In this document: positions 52,601 through 60,916 of the stretch, in pieces
How positions within the stretch are numbered: position 1 is the stretch's first letter
Layout: the number at the start of each line of letters is the position of its first letter
Assembly: GCA_902826695.1 (NCBI GenBank)
Contig: CADEFU010000001.1
Span: forward strand, 582,574-646,573
DNA from: an uncultured Alphaproteobacteria bacterium
GTDB taxonomy: Bacteria; Pseudomonadota; Alphaproteobacteria; Micropepsales; Micropepsaceae
DNA length: 64,000 nt
Direction: 5' to 3'
Made by a program: the position numbers and the translations under genes
Notes under the pieces: model-generated
Told to the model about the DNA's origin: nothing
The model's input: only the letters and a program-made list of their open reading frames with translations
The model's database searches: none

Positions 52601-53349
52601 ATCAGGAAGCCGGAGTTGTACCAATCGGCGCTTTCGGGAACGTCGGTTTGCTCGCCCCAGGTCTGCGGCGACGACGCCGGCAGGTCGCAATACCAGTCGT
52701 AGAACGACATGCATGTGCCGCCCATCAGCGAGAGGTAGCGCGAGCCGGCTGCGTAGGAGACCATCGACATCGCCGGGATCGGCGAGAAGCCGATGACGCG
52801 GTCTGGGCCGTAAGTTTTTGCGGTGTAGATGTTGGCGGCGGCGACGATCTCGTTGATCTCGTCCCACGAGGCGCGCACGAAGCCGCCCTTGCCGCGCATC
52901 TGGCGGAAGTCCTTGAGCTTCGACTTGTCCTCGACGATCGAGGTCCAGGCGTCGACCGGCGTCTTCGTCGTGCGCGCTTGGCGCCATTGTTTCAGCAGGC
53001 GCTTGCGGATCAGCGGGTACTTGATGCGATTGCCGCTGTAGAGATACCAGCTGGCACTCGCGCCGCGCTGGCAGCCGCGCGGTTCGTGATCCGGCAGGTC
53101 GGGTCGTGTGCGCGGATAGTCGGTCTGCTGTGTCTCCCAGGTGACGATCCCGCCTTTGACGTAGATCTTCCATGAGCACGAACCCGTGCAGTTTGCGCCG
53201 TGTGTGGAGCGCACGACTTTGTCGTGACTCCAGCGGTTGCGGTAGGCGTCTTCCCACGTGCGGTCTTCGCGCGTGACGAGACCGTGGCCGTCCGAGAACG
53301 TGCCGACGTCTTTCTTGAAGAACATCAAGCGATCGAGGAAGTGACTCAT
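49621..53349 (-). CDS. narG: Respiratory nitrate reductase alpha subunit NarG
   Basis: A 1242-residue cytoplasmic molybdenum enzyme reducing nitrate to nitrite. The FS0 [4Fe-4S] site uses His50, Cys54, Cys58 and Cys93; the Mo-ligand region CMSFYDWYCD ends in Asp222, the family's coordinating aspartate. The absence of a twin-arginine signal and the HGANCTGSC start mark the cytoplasm-facing Nar type rather than periplasmic Nap. It follows the fused narK by 9 bases, so transport and reduction are coupled in one operon. Confidence 0.97.
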   Translation of the reverse strand: MSHFLDRLMFFKKDVGTFSDGHGLVTREDRTWEDAYRNRWSHDKVVRSTHGANCTGSCSWKIYVKGGIVTWETQQTDYPRTRPDLPDHEPRGCQRGASASWYLYSGNRIKYPLIRKRLLKQWRQARTTKTPVDAWTSIVEDKSKLKDFRQMRGKGGFVRASWDEINEIVAAANIYTAKTYGPDRVIGFSPIPAMSMVSYAAGSRYLSLMGGTCMSFYDWYCDLPASSPQTWGEQTDVPESADWYNSGFLILWGSNVPQTRSPDAHFYAEGRYKGIKSVVISPDYSEASKFSDLWLSVKQGTDSALTMAFGHVILNEFHVKKQDPYFLDYARKYTDFPLLVRLKKVNGNWVPERFVRTSDFADKLGETNNPEWKTVAYDEASGSIVAPLGSIGFRWGEQGKWNLEEKAANGAATKLRLTLKDHHDEIAGVAFPYFGGQATEHFTKTHHDDVLVKNVPVKKLKLADGETMVATVYDLFLANYGVDRGFGGANVAKSYDDDVPYTPAWAEKVTGVRRKDIILTAREFADNASKTQGKSMVILGAGINHWYHMDMIYRGIIAMLTMCGCVGQSGGGWAHYVGQEKLRPQPGWTALAFALDWGRPPRQMNSTSFWYSHTDQWRYEKLKTSEILSPTAEPGDWDCSLIDFNVRSERMGWLPSAPQLKTNPLTIAAAAEKVGKPVPQYVAESLKSGALQMSCEDPDDPKNFPRNLFVWRSNLLGSSGKGHEYFLKHLIGTTHGVQGKDLGEMGEQRPREVAWHDEAPEGKLDLLVTIDFRMSSTCMYSDIVLPTATWYEKNDLNTSDMHPFIHPLTKAVDPLWECRSDWDIFKGFAKKFSELAPGHLGVEKDTVLVPLQHDTPGELGQPFEPKEWKKGECEPIPGKTMPGVVVVERDYPNVYKRFTALGPLMEKIGNGGKGIIWDTTHEIEFLRKLNGAVTEEGPTKGMPRIDSDIDATEVILTLAPETNGEVAVKSWEALSKATGREHAHLARTRQDDKIRFRDVVAQPRKIISSPTWSGIESEEVSYNAGYTNVHELIPWRTLTGRQQLYVDHPWMRAFGEGFVTYKPPVDLKTVKPLLGQKENGNKEIVLNFITPHQKWGIHSTYTDNLLQLTLSRGGPIVWISEADAKVAGIEDNDWIELFNANGALSARAVVSQRVKSGMCLMYHAQEKIVNVPGSETTKTRGIHNSVTRAITKPTHMIGGYAQLSYGFNYYGTVGSNRDEFVVLRKMSNVDWMEEPHELAAAE

Positions 53350-53358
53350 GATGCTGCC

Positions 53359-56112
53359 TCAAGCCGTTGCTGGTTGGAGTGTCGGACCGCTGCTGCCACC
53401 GCCGCGTTCAACGTCGTGCAGAAGCCCGCCCTTGCGCGTGTAGACCTGCCAGGTGATGACGAGGCAGGAGACGTAGAAGGCGAGGAACGCCCAGAGGGCT
53501 GCTTCCGGTCCGCCAGTCATGGCGATCGAAGAGCCATAGGCCTTCGGGATGAAGAAGGCGCCGTAAGCTGCGATCGCAGAAGTGAAGCCGATGATCGCGG
53601 CCGACTCCTTGTCGCCTTGGCGCACGCGCGCATCTGCATCGGCGCCGGGCATCAGGCGCACCATTTCCTGGCGCATGATCGCGGGGATCATCTGGAACGT
53701 CGATGCGTTGCCCACGCCCGTCACGAAGAACAGGAACAGGAAGCTACCGAAGAAGCCCCAGAACGCGCCGGGCTGGTCCTTGATGCCGACGAAGAAGAGA
53801 ACCGCGGCGACGCCGACGATCAGACCGGCAAACACCCAAAGCGTTACCCGCCCGCCGCCGAACTTGTCGGAGACCCAGCCGGTCATTGAGCGCGAGAGTG
53901 CGCCGACGAGGGGCCCGAGGAATGCGTATTTCAGCGCATTCACGTCCGGGAATAGGAGCTTCGACAGCAGCGGGAAGCCCGCCGAATAGCCGATGAACGA
54001 ACCGAATGTACCGGTATAGAGCCAGCACATGATCCAGTTGTGCTTGCGCTGGAAGATCACCGACTGCTCGGCAAACGAGGCTTTCGCGGAGGCGATGTCG
54101 TTCATGCCGAACCAGGCCGCGAATGCGGAGACGACGATGAACGGAACCCAGATGAAGCCGGCGTTCTGTAGCCAGAGCTGCGTCGTCTCGCCGGTGTCGC
54201 TCGCGGCCGCTTGCGGATCGCCGCCGAGCCAGCCGAAGACGCTCGACGTAATGATGATGGGCACGACGAACTGCATCACGCTGACGCCCAAATTGCCGAG
54301 GCCGGCGTTGAGCGCGAGCGCGTTGCCCTTCTCGGCCTTCGGGAAGAAGAAAGAGATGTTCGACATCGACGAGGCGAAGTTGCCGCCGCCGAAACCGCAG
54401 AGCAGCGCGAGACCTAAGAACACCACGTAAGGCGTCGTCGGATCCTGCACGGCAAAGCCGATGCCGAGCGCTGGGATGATCAGCGACCAGGTTGCGACCG
54501 TCGTCCACAAGCGGCCGCCGAAGACCGGCACCATGAACGAGTAGAAAATACGCAGCGTGGCACCCGATAGACCGGGCAGCGCGGCGAGCCAGAACAGCTG
54601 GTCAGTCGTGTAGTTGAAGCCGACCGAAGGCAGCTTTGCCACGACGATGGACCACACCATCCAGACCGAGAACGACAACAGCAACGCCGGGATAGAGATC
54701 CAGAGGTTGCGGTTTGCGATCGCCTTGCCCGTGTACTGCCAGAACGTCTTGTCTTCCGGGCGCCAGTCGGCGAGCACGTGGGTGAATCCCGACTTCTCGT
54801 GCTGAGGCAGATGGATCGGCCTCATCTCGGGCAGCTGCGGCAGCTTGGACAGGACCTCGCCAGCCGCTTCGTGTTCCATCTGGCGGATCGCGAGATGCAT
54901 CCAAAGAAGCGCGATGGATGTGATCCCGAACAGGAGCATGAAGCAGCTCTGCCAGACGCCGGTGAGGTCGTTCATTACGCCGAACAGAATCGGGAGAATG
55001 AAACCGCCCAAGCCCCCGATCATGCCGACGAGGCCGCCGACGGAGCCGACATTGTTCGGGTAGTAGACGGGGATGTGCTTGTAAACCGCGGCCTTACCGA
55101 GGCTCATAAAGAAGCCCAAAATGAAGACGATAACCGTGAAAGTTGTTGCGCTGGTCGCCATGCGGAACGTGAACTGTCCGGAGATTCCGTCAACCGTGTA
55201 GGTCGTCGGCGGATATGACAAAACGAAGAGCGCGACGACCGAGACGATAAACGTCCAGTACATCACGGTGCGCGCGCCGTAGCGGTCGGAGAGGACGCCG
55301 CCATAGATGCGGAACAACGAGCCCGGGATCGAGTAGGCCGCGCCGAGCAGGCCCGCCGTTTGAATGTCGAGCCCGTAAACGCCCACGAGATAGCGGGGCA
55401 GCCAGAGCGCCAGCGCCACGAATGCGCCGAAGACGAAGAAGTAGTAGAGCGAGAACCGCCAGACTTGGATGTTCTTCAAGGGTTCGAGCTGCGACCAGAA
55501 GCTGACCGGCGGACGCTTCTCGCTGCGGCGCGCAGCGAGGTCGGGGTCGTCTTGGGCGAGTAGGTAGTACAGAAAGCCCATCACGCCGATCGCAAGAGCC
55601 CAGATCATCGCGACGGTCTGCCAACCGTAGGCGACCATGATCGTTGGGGCAGCAAGTTTCGTCACCGCGGCGCCGATATTGCCGGCGCCGAAGATGCCGA
55701 GCGCTGTTCCTTGGCGTTCCTTCGGAAACCAGCGCGAGACGTAGGCGATGCCGACTGAGAACGAACCGCCCGCGATACCCACACCGAGCGCGGCCAGCAG
55801 GTACGTCGGGTAGTCGTAAGCGAGTGTGAGCAGCATTGTGGCGACCGCTGCGCTGATCATCACGAGGCTGAGCACGAGTCGCCCGCCGTATTGATCCGTC
55901 CATATGCCGAGTGCGAGCCGGATCAGGGAGCCGGTGAGAATCGGCGTGCCGACAAGCAGGCCGAACTGAGTCTCACTCAGTCCGAGCTCTTGCTTAATCT
56001 GCACGCCGATGATCGAGAAAATGGTCCAAACGGCGAAGCAGATCGTGAACGCAATCGTGGAAAGGCCAACGGCTTGGGTTTGCTGGCCGGACGTGACAGT
56101 CGTGGTGGTCAT
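53359..56112 (-). CDS. narK: Fused NarK1-NarK2 nitrate/nitrite transporter
   Basis: A 917-residue protein made of two complete NNP-family MFS modules in one chain, about residues 15-440 and 465-890, so about 24 membrane helices. Each half has its own nitrate-signature-like block: GNIGAAVTKLAAPTI in the first and NAGLGNLGVSVMQFV in the second. Known fusions pair a nitrate/proton symporter with a nitrate/nitrite antiporter. It is the first gene of the nar operon, and FNR-type sites lie upstream. Confidence 0.95.
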   Translation of the reverse strand: MTTTTVTSGQQTQAVGLSTIAFTICFAVWTIFSIIGVQIKQELGLSETQFGLLVGTPILTGSLIRLALGIWTDQYGGRLVLSLVMISAAVATMLLTLAYDYPTYLLAALGVGIAGGSFSVGIAYVSRWFPKERQGTALGIFGAGNIGAAVTKLAAPTIMVAYGWQTVAMIWALAIGVMGFLYYLLAQDDPDLAARRSEKRPPVSFWSQLEPLKNIQVWRFSLYYFFVFGAFVALALWLPRYLVGVYGLDIQTAGLLGAAYSIPGSLFRIYGGVLSDRYGARTVMYWTFIVSVVALFVLSYPPTTYTVDGISGQFTFRMATSATTFTVIVFILGFFMSLGKAAVYKHIPVYYPNNVGSVGGLVGMIGGLGGFILPILFGVMNDLTGVWQSCFMLLFGITSIALLWMHLAIRQMEHEAAGEVLSKLPQLPEMRPIHLPQHEKSGFTHVLADWRPEDKTFWQYTGKAIANRNLWISIPALLLSFSVWMVWSIVVAKLPSVGFNYTTDQLFWLAALPGLSGATLRIFYSFMVPVFGGRLWTTVATWSLIIPALGIGFAVQDPTTPYVVFLGLALLCGFGGGNFASSMSNISFFFPKAEKGNALALNAGLGNLGVSVMQFVVPIIITSSVFGWLGGDPQAAASDTGETTQLWLQNAGFIWVPFIVVSAFAAWFGMNDIASAKASFAEQSVIFQRKHNWIMCWLYTGTFGSFIGYSAGFPLLSKLLFPDVNALKYAFLGPLVGALSRSMTGWVSDKFGGGRVTLWVFAGLIVGVAAVLFFVGIKDQPGAFWGFFGSFLFLFFVTGVGNASTFQMIPAIMRQEMVRLMPGADADARVRQGDKESAAIIGFTSAIAAYGAFFIPKAYGSSIAMTGGPEAALWAFLAFYVSCLVITWQVYTRKGGLLHDVERGGGSSGPTLQPATA

Positions 56113-56172
56113 GGTCCCCGCGTCCTATGTGTTTTGCGGGTGTCAAACTGCTCCGGGCTGTACGCGCCCGCT

Positions 56173-56186
56173 TTGACTGAGATCAA
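56173..56186. promoter_or_regulatory. FNR/Dnr-type operator, narK side
   Basis: TTGAC-TGAG-ATCAA matches the TTGAT-N4-ATCAA consensus in 9 of 10 bases. It lies 61 bases upstream of the narK start, a typical place for activation. Confidence 0.65.
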
Positions 56187-56247
56187 GCCAAGTCGCGACA
56201 GCGCGTCATCGATGGTCGCGTATAAATGACATTGCTCACATCATGAA

Positions 56248-56261
56248 TTGATCAAAGTCAA
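56248..56261. promoter_or_regulatory. FNR/Dnr-type operator, middle site
   Basis: TTGAT-CAAA-GTCAA matches in 9 of 10 bases. It lies between the narK-side and regulator-side sites, in the 237-base divergent gap. Confidence 0.65.
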
Positions 56262-56283
56262 AACACCTCGGATGCTGATCGGC

Positions 56284-56297
56284 TTGATCTGAATCAA
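56284..56297. promoter_or_regulatory. FNR/Dnr-type operator, regulator side (perfect)
   Basis: TTGAT-CTGA-ATCAA matches the consensus exactly. It lies 53 bases upstream of the GTG of the Crp/Fnr regulator, suggesting that the regulator gene is itself controlled by this type of factor. Confidence 0.8.
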
Positions 56298-56349
56298 GGC
56301 GGTTTGCTCCTCCATGACCCAGCATGAAACGTCGTAGGAGTTTGTCGCG

Positions 56350-57048
56350 GTGAGTCACCCTCGGTTGCCGTTCTTGAAACGAATAGAACTTTTTGCGCCG
56401 TTGCCCGCGGCCAGCTTGGAGCGGCTTGCGGAGGTTTCGGGGCTGCAACGCTTCTCGAACCACGGATATCTGTTCCGTGAGGGCGAGGAGCCTGACTTCA
56501 TCTATTGCTTCGTTGAAGGTGGAATCGTTCTCGTTGGTGGTGCGGACGGCCACGAAGCGGTGATCGACTTTTTCGGACCAGGCGAAAGCGTGCTTCTGCC
56601 CGCGGCGCTCTTGGGGTTGCCGTATTTGGTGAGTGCGCGCGCGACATCAGACGGACAGGCGCTTCTGATTCCGGCATCTAAATTGCGCGAGCAGTTGAAC
56701 GATGATGTCGCGCTCGCCGCTCAGTGCGCGCGCGTCTTGTCGCGGCACTGGCGGGTGCTGATCAGCCAGATCAAGGAGATCAAGACGCACGGCGCGGCTG
56801 AACGGCTCGCCCACTTCCTGATCTCGCAAAGCGAGAAGACAACCGGTTCTGCTACGTTAATTTTGCCGGGTATGAAGAAGGAAGTCGCGACACGGCTTGG
56901 CATCAAACCCGAGACATTGTCGCGCACGTTGAAGAAGTTGCGCGACTACGGTGTCGACACGGATGGGGACACGATCCGTATCGCGTCACTGGAACGGCTT
57001 GCTGCGCTTGTCAGTCCGTCGCCTGGAGTAAGTCAAGCCGGCAGTTGA
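56350..57048 (+). CDS. Crp/Fnr-family regulator without N-terminal Fe-S cysteines
   Basis: A 232-residue transcription factor: a cyclic-nucleotide-binding-like beta-roll (about 10-125), a dimer helix and a winged helix-turn-helix, with KKEVATRLGIKPETLSRTLKKL (about 174-195) as recognition region. SR at the same place as in FNR fits the TTGAT half-site. The protein lacks the FNR N-terminal cysteine cluster and has only two scattered cysteines, so it resembles Dnr/NnrR/NarR types that sense NO or nitrite. It is divergent from narK. Start GTG at 56350. Confidence 0.88.
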   Translation: MSHPRLPFLKRIELFAPLPAASLERLAEVSGLQRFSNHGYLFREGEEPDFIYCFVEGGIVLVGGADGHEAVIDFFGPGESVLLPAALLGLPYLVSARATSDGQALLIPASKLREQLNDDVALAAQCARVLSRHWRVLISQIKEIKTHGAAERLAHFLISQSEKTTGSATLILPGMKKEVATRLGIKPETLSRTLKKLRDYGVDTDGDTIRIASLERLAALVSPSPGVSQAGS

Positions 57049-57158
57049 CCGCCTTGAAATTCCCATCACGCGCGAGACGCGCGTGGCGATGCAGTTAATG
57101 ATTGGTTGATCCGTTGACGGCAACATGCAGAAACACTGCTGTAACCGCGAGAGATGCC

Positions 57159-58436
57159 ATGCCTTCGTTCAAACAAGCCCTTCTTGCCTCGACACTGCCC
57201 AGCGCGCTGTTGTTCGCGTCCGCTTCCAGTCTCGGTGCGTTGGCGGCGCGGGCGGACGGAAATGTGGCGGACTTCTTCGATCAGGGGAAGCTGCTGATCG
57301 ATGCGCGCTATCGCTATGAGCAGGTCGACCAAGACGGTCTCGCGGACGAGGCCAACGCGCACACGCTGCGTGCCCGTGTCGGCTTCCTGACCGGCAAAGT
57401 GTTTGACCTGCAGTTCCTCGTGGAAGGGGAGGGCGTCGTTCAGTTCAATGACGACTTCAACGATACGACGAACGGGAATGTCACCTTCCCGGTCGTTGCG
57501 GACCCTGAGGACTTTCAGATCAACCGATTGCAGGTCGAGTATTCCGGTCTGCCGCAAACCGTGATCACCGTCGGTCGCCAAAGGATCAACCTCGACAACC
57601 AGCGCTTTGTCGGTGGGGTCGCATTCCGTCAGAACGAGCAGACATTCGATGCCGCGCGGATCACCAACACCAGCATCGAGAATCTGAATCTCACCTACAT
57701 CTATGTCAATCAGATCAACCGCATCTTTGGGGAAGAGGGCGGTCCAGGCGCGTTCCAAGGCGCGCTTGAAGGGGACACGCATTTGTTCAATGCGGGCTAC
57801 GACATCAAGGATTGGGGGAAGGTGACGGGATACGCGTACTGGATAGATCTAGAAGACGCGCCGCAGGCGACGCTCCCCTCGACGCAGACCTTCGGCGTAC
57901 GCTTTGCCGGTAAACATCCGATCACGGAACAGCTCACGGCGCTTTACGGCGCCGAGTACGCGACGCAAAGCGACTTCCGCAACAACCCCCGCAGCTATGA
58001 CGTCGACTACTGGATGCTGGAAGGCGGCGTCGCTGCGCATGGGTTCAAGTTGCTTGGCGGGGTCGAGTCGCTTGAAGGTAACGGGGTCGACCGTTTCCAG
58101 ACACCGCTCGCGACACTGCACAAGTTTCAAGGCTACGCCGACGTTTTTCTTGTGACGCCGGCGAACGGCATCGTCGACGTCTACGGAACGCTTGGTTACG
58201 AGACCAAAATCGCGGACGCCGAGCCGTTGACGAGCATCATGGCAGCGGTGACTTATCACGACTTTGAGGCGGAGCGGGGCAGCGCCGATCTCGGCTCAGA
58301 GTGGGACGTCGAAGTCACCGGAAAGTTCGGCGACCATTGGTCGGCCAGCGTCAAGTACGCTGACTACGACGGTTTCGGCGCCGGCGCCAACGCCGACCGG
58401 AAAAAGCTCTGGCTTTCGGCGGAGTTCACGTACTGA
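57159..58436 (+). CDS. Outer-membrane porin (alginate-export-like)
   Basis: A 425-residue beta-barrel protein with a signal peptide (cleavage near ARA, residue ~32). Alternating strands and turns run to the C-terminal FTY, an outer-membrane insertion signal ending in an aromatic residue. The GRQRINLDNQRFVGGVAFRQNEQTFDAARI segment (about residues 143-172) is characteristic of alginate-export/DUF1302-like porins. Its location beside the nitrate genes suggests anion entry, but this is inference. Its 3' end overlaps the convergent PAS gene by 11 bases. Confidence 0.82.
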   Translation: MPSFKQALLASTLPSALLFASASSLGALAARADGNVADFFDQGKLLIDARYRYEQVDQDGLADEANAHTLRARVGFLTGKVFDLQFLVEGEGVVQFNDDFNDTTNGNVTFPVVADPEDFQINRLQVEYSGLPQTVITVGRQRINLDNQRFVGGVAFRQNEQTFDAARITNTSIENLNLTYIYVNQINRIFGEEGGPGAFQGALEGDTHLFNAGYDIKDWGKVTGYAYWIDLEDAPQATLPSTQTFGVRFAGKHPITEQLTALYGAEYATQSDFRNNPRSYDVDYWMLEGGVAAHGFKLLGGVESLEGNGVDRFQTPLATLHKFQGYADVFLVTPANGIVDVYGTLGYETKIADAEPLTSIMAAVTYHDFEAERGSADLGSEWDVEVTGKFGDHWSASVKYADYDGFGAGANADRKKLWLSAEFTY

Positions 58437-59616
58437 CTGCTTCCCGGCCTTCGGGAACGATGTAGATCACCTTACCCGTGTCGTCGCGTATGGGCGTGAG
58501 CGAGATATCGATTTTGCGTGTGTCGGTTTCGCTGCGGCGCAGTTCGGCGGTGTAGCGCACGGGTTCGCCGCCCGCGGCTTGCGCGACGGCGCTGCGCAGG
58601 CGCTGGCGGGCCGTGTCGTCGGGCGTCAGATCGCTGCCGGCCCAGGGCAGGTCCCAGAGCGGCAAGCCGATCAGTTGGGAGGCGCCTTCGGTCATCAACC
58701 GGCCGGCGCGGTTGATCTCCAGGACGGTGCCGTCGGGCGAGAGCAGACCGATTGCCTCAAAGGCGTGTTCGAAGATGGCGCGGAAGCGGCGCTCGCTTTC
58801 GCGCAGCTGTTCGTCGCGTTGCTTGCGCTTCGTGATGTCGCGCACGTGGGCGGTGTAGGTGAGCGCGCCGCCGACGTTGACTTTCGTGATCGCGACTTCC
58901 ATCGGGAACTCTTCGCCGCTCTTGCGCTGGCCCACGACGCTGCCGCGCTCGTTCATTTGGCGGGAGGCTTGTTTGCCCATGCCGAAGCGTTCGACGTCGC
59001 CCTTGTGGCGCGCGCGATAGCGTTCCGGCATCAGGGTCGACAGCGGCCGGCCCATCACCTCTTCGGCGCGGTAGCCGAACATCTCCTCGGCTTTCAGATT
59101 GAAGAACGTGATCGTTTGCGCGGCGTCAGCGGAGATGATGCCGTCTTCGGCGACCTGCAGGATGCGCGACGCACGCAGATGCGCCTGGCGGAACGCGGCT
59201 TGCTCTTTCCTACGGGCGGTGTTGTCGCGAAACGTGATGAAGTAGCGGCGCTCGCCCTCGATTTTGCGTTCGACGACGCGCACGTCGACGGGCATCTGGG
59301 CACCCGACTTCGTCTGCGCGATGAAGTCGAGGAAGCGCGACTGCGTCTCATCGGGTTCGTTCGCCCAGCGCTCAAGCCACTTCACCGTGTCGGCGCGCCG
59401 GTCGGGCTGCTGCGGCACAAGCATGACGATGTTGCGGCCGATCACGTCGGCTTGTGCGTAGCCGAGCAACTTCTCGGACGCGGGATTGAAGTACGTGATG
59501 GTACCGTCCGGCGTCGTGACGATGATCGCCTCCGGTACGCCTTCGACCAAAGCGCGAAAGAACGCCGGCGATGTCTTATCGGCCGGCGTCGCAGTTTCGC
59601 GGGTGACGTTCGTCAT
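58426..59616 (-). CDS. Triple-PAS protein without output domain
   Basis: A 396-residue protein of three PAS/PAC units: about 18-140 (VPEAIIVTTPDGTITYFN, FRDNTARR), 150-275 (ILQVAEDGIISADA, HVRDITKRKQ) and 282-390 (FEAIGLLSPDGTVLEINR). No kinase, GGDEF, HTH or membrane segment follows; the protein ends shortly after the third PAS. It may bind a ligand and act through a partner. It follows the diiron gene by 77 bases on the same strand, with no clear promoter between, so it may be in the same transcript. Confidence 0.88.
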   Translation of the reverse strand: MTNVTRETATPADKTSPAFFRALVEGVPEAIIVTTPDGTITYFNPASEKLLGYAQADVIGRNIVMLVPQQPDRRADTVKWLERWANEPDETQSRFLDFIAQTKSGAQMPVDVRVVERKIEGERRYFITFRDNTARRKEQAAFRQAHLRASRILQVAEDGIISADAAQTITFFNLKAEEMFGYRAEEVMGRPLSTLMPERYRARHKGDVERFGMGKQASRQMNERGSVVGQRKSGEEFPMEVAITKVNVGGALTYTAHVRDITKRKQRDEQLRESERRFRAIFEHAFEAIGLLSPDGTVLEINRAGRLMTEGASQLIGLPLWDLPWAGSDLTPDDTARQRLRSAVAQAAGGEPVRYTAELRRSETDTRKIDISLTPIRDDTGKVIYIVPEGREAVST

Positions 59617-59693
59617 TTCACCCTCCTGTTATTAGAACCGCGCGCCGGGGCCGAAGGGGACTGGCATGACCAGCGCGACGGTTCCTTCGAAGC

Positions 59694-60806
59694 CTATTCT
59701 GCAGCAGCTTCGACATTCGGTGTGCCGCCTTCCATTTGGTGAAGGACGCGCAAATCTTCGCTGATCTGGATACCAGCCTCATCGTATTTCTTGCGCACGC
59801 GTGGCGTGATCAGGCCGACGCGGGCGAGCGCGGGCAGCATCAGATCGTGCAGCGAGTGGATCTGGCCCGGCGGGAAGTCCATCAGGATGCCGGCGTCGGC
59901 CGCTTCCTGCAGACCCTTGAAGAAGTCTTCCGGGTCGATCTCGGAGTTCGCCAGAACCTGCATGAATCCCGGGTCCGCACGGCTCGCCAGCGTCTGTCCA
60001 CCGCCGACCTGCGTGCCTTGCACGATCAGGTAGATGGCGTTGAATGCGAAGTCGGCCAGTTCCTCGCGCGAGGCCTCGTCCAGCTTCTTGATCACCGGTC
60101 CTAAGAAGATGTGGCCGAACGAGACGTGACGCGACTCGTCGCGCATGACGTTGAAGGTCAGTGCCTTCAGAAGCGGGCAGTTGGTCACGTGGTACATGTT
60201 GTTGAAGGCGCCGAGGGCGAGGCCTTCGACGATCATGTTCATGCCGATCATGACCTTCTCGTAGCGGTCCGACTTCAGCGTGGCGTCGATCAGCATCTTC
60301 AGCCACGGCGTCATCGGATAGACCATGGCGACCTTGTCGCAGTACTTCGCGTACACCTCGACGTGGCGCGCTTCGTCCATCGTTTGCGTCGCGGCGTAGA
60401 GTTTTGCGGTCGTGTCGGGGACGGAGTGCGTAACGCAGGCCGCGGTCATCAGAGCGCCTTGCTCGCCATGCAGGAACTGCGACAGCAACTGCGCGGTCGA
60501 GTGTGCGGTGAACGTTTCGCGCTGCGACTTCGACAGTTTGTTGAAGAACGGCATCTTGTGGAAGATCGACGAGCGGTCTGCGATCAGCGGGCTGGACGGG
60601 TCGACCTTCGTGTCCCAGGGAAGCAACTGGTCGCTGTCCCACTGGTTCTGCTTGGCGCGCTTGTAGAGATCTTCGACTTTGCCTTTGCCGAACAGATAGT
60701 CGAACGACCAGGCGATCTCCATCGGGTTGCGATACATGTCGTCGGGCGTCATGGTGACTTCCCACTTGCCCTTCTTCACGACTTTGGGTGCGGCTGTTGC
60801 CGTCAT
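59694..60806 (-). CDS. Ferritin-like diiron oxidase/oxygenase (AurF-like)
   Basis: A 370-residue four-helix-bundle diiron protein. Six candidate ligands are in canonical order: Glu115, Glu145 and His148 (DEARH), Glu194, Glu224 and His227 (DESRH). The DLYKRAKQNQWDSDQLLPWD block (about 46-65) resembles AurF/aminobenzoate-oxygenase and R2-like families. Such enzymes activate O2 to oxidise an organic substrate. The upstream neighbour is a [2Fe-2S] ferredoxin, a plausible electron donor. A perfect FNR-type site lies 59 bases before the ATG, which is unusual for an O2-using enzyme. The substrate is unknown. Confidence 0.78.
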   Translation of the reverse strand: MTATAAPKVVKKGKWEVTMTPDDMYRNPMEIAWSFDYLFGKGKVEDLYKRAKQNQWDSDQLLPWDTKVDPSSPLIADRSSIFHKMPFFNKLSKSQRETFTAHSTAQLLSQFLHGEQGALMTAACVTHSVPDTTAKLYAATQTMDEARHVEVYAKYCDKVAMVYPMTPWLKMLIDATLKSDRYEKVMIGMNMIVEGLALGAFNNMYHVTNCPLLKALTFNVMRDESRHVSFGHIFLGPVIKKLDEASREELADFAFNAIYLIVQGTQVGGGQTLASRADPGFMQVLANSEIDPEDFFKGLQEAADAGILMDFPPGQIHSLHDLMLPALARVGLITPRVRKKYDEAGIQISEDLRVLHQMEGGTPNVEAAAE

Positions 60807-60864
60807 GGCCGTCTCCTCACGATGATTTCGCGATGGAGAATGACGCGGCCGTCACTCATTTGTG

Positions 60865-60878
60865 TTGATGCAGATCAA
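60865..60878. promoter_or_regulatory. FNR/Dnr-type operator before the diiron gene (perfect)
   Basis: TTGAT-GCAG-ATCAA matches the consensus exactly. It lies 59 bases upstream of the diiron gene start, in the only gap (110 bases) between it and the ferredoxin gene, so it gives the diiron gene its own low-oxygen or NO-responsive promoter. Confidence 0.78.
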
Positions 60879-60916
60879 ACGATGGGCGCTTCTGCCGGCA
60901 ACTGAGAATGAGTCGC

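Noticed and set aside
56085..56120. Possible NarL-type heptamer sites near narK
   Set aside because: No clear TACYYMT pairs could be found near the start; only FNR-type sites are well supported.
58264..59742. A 492-codon plus-strand frame opposite the triple-PAS gene
   Set aside because: The minus strand carries three recognisable PAS domains; the plus-strand frame has none.
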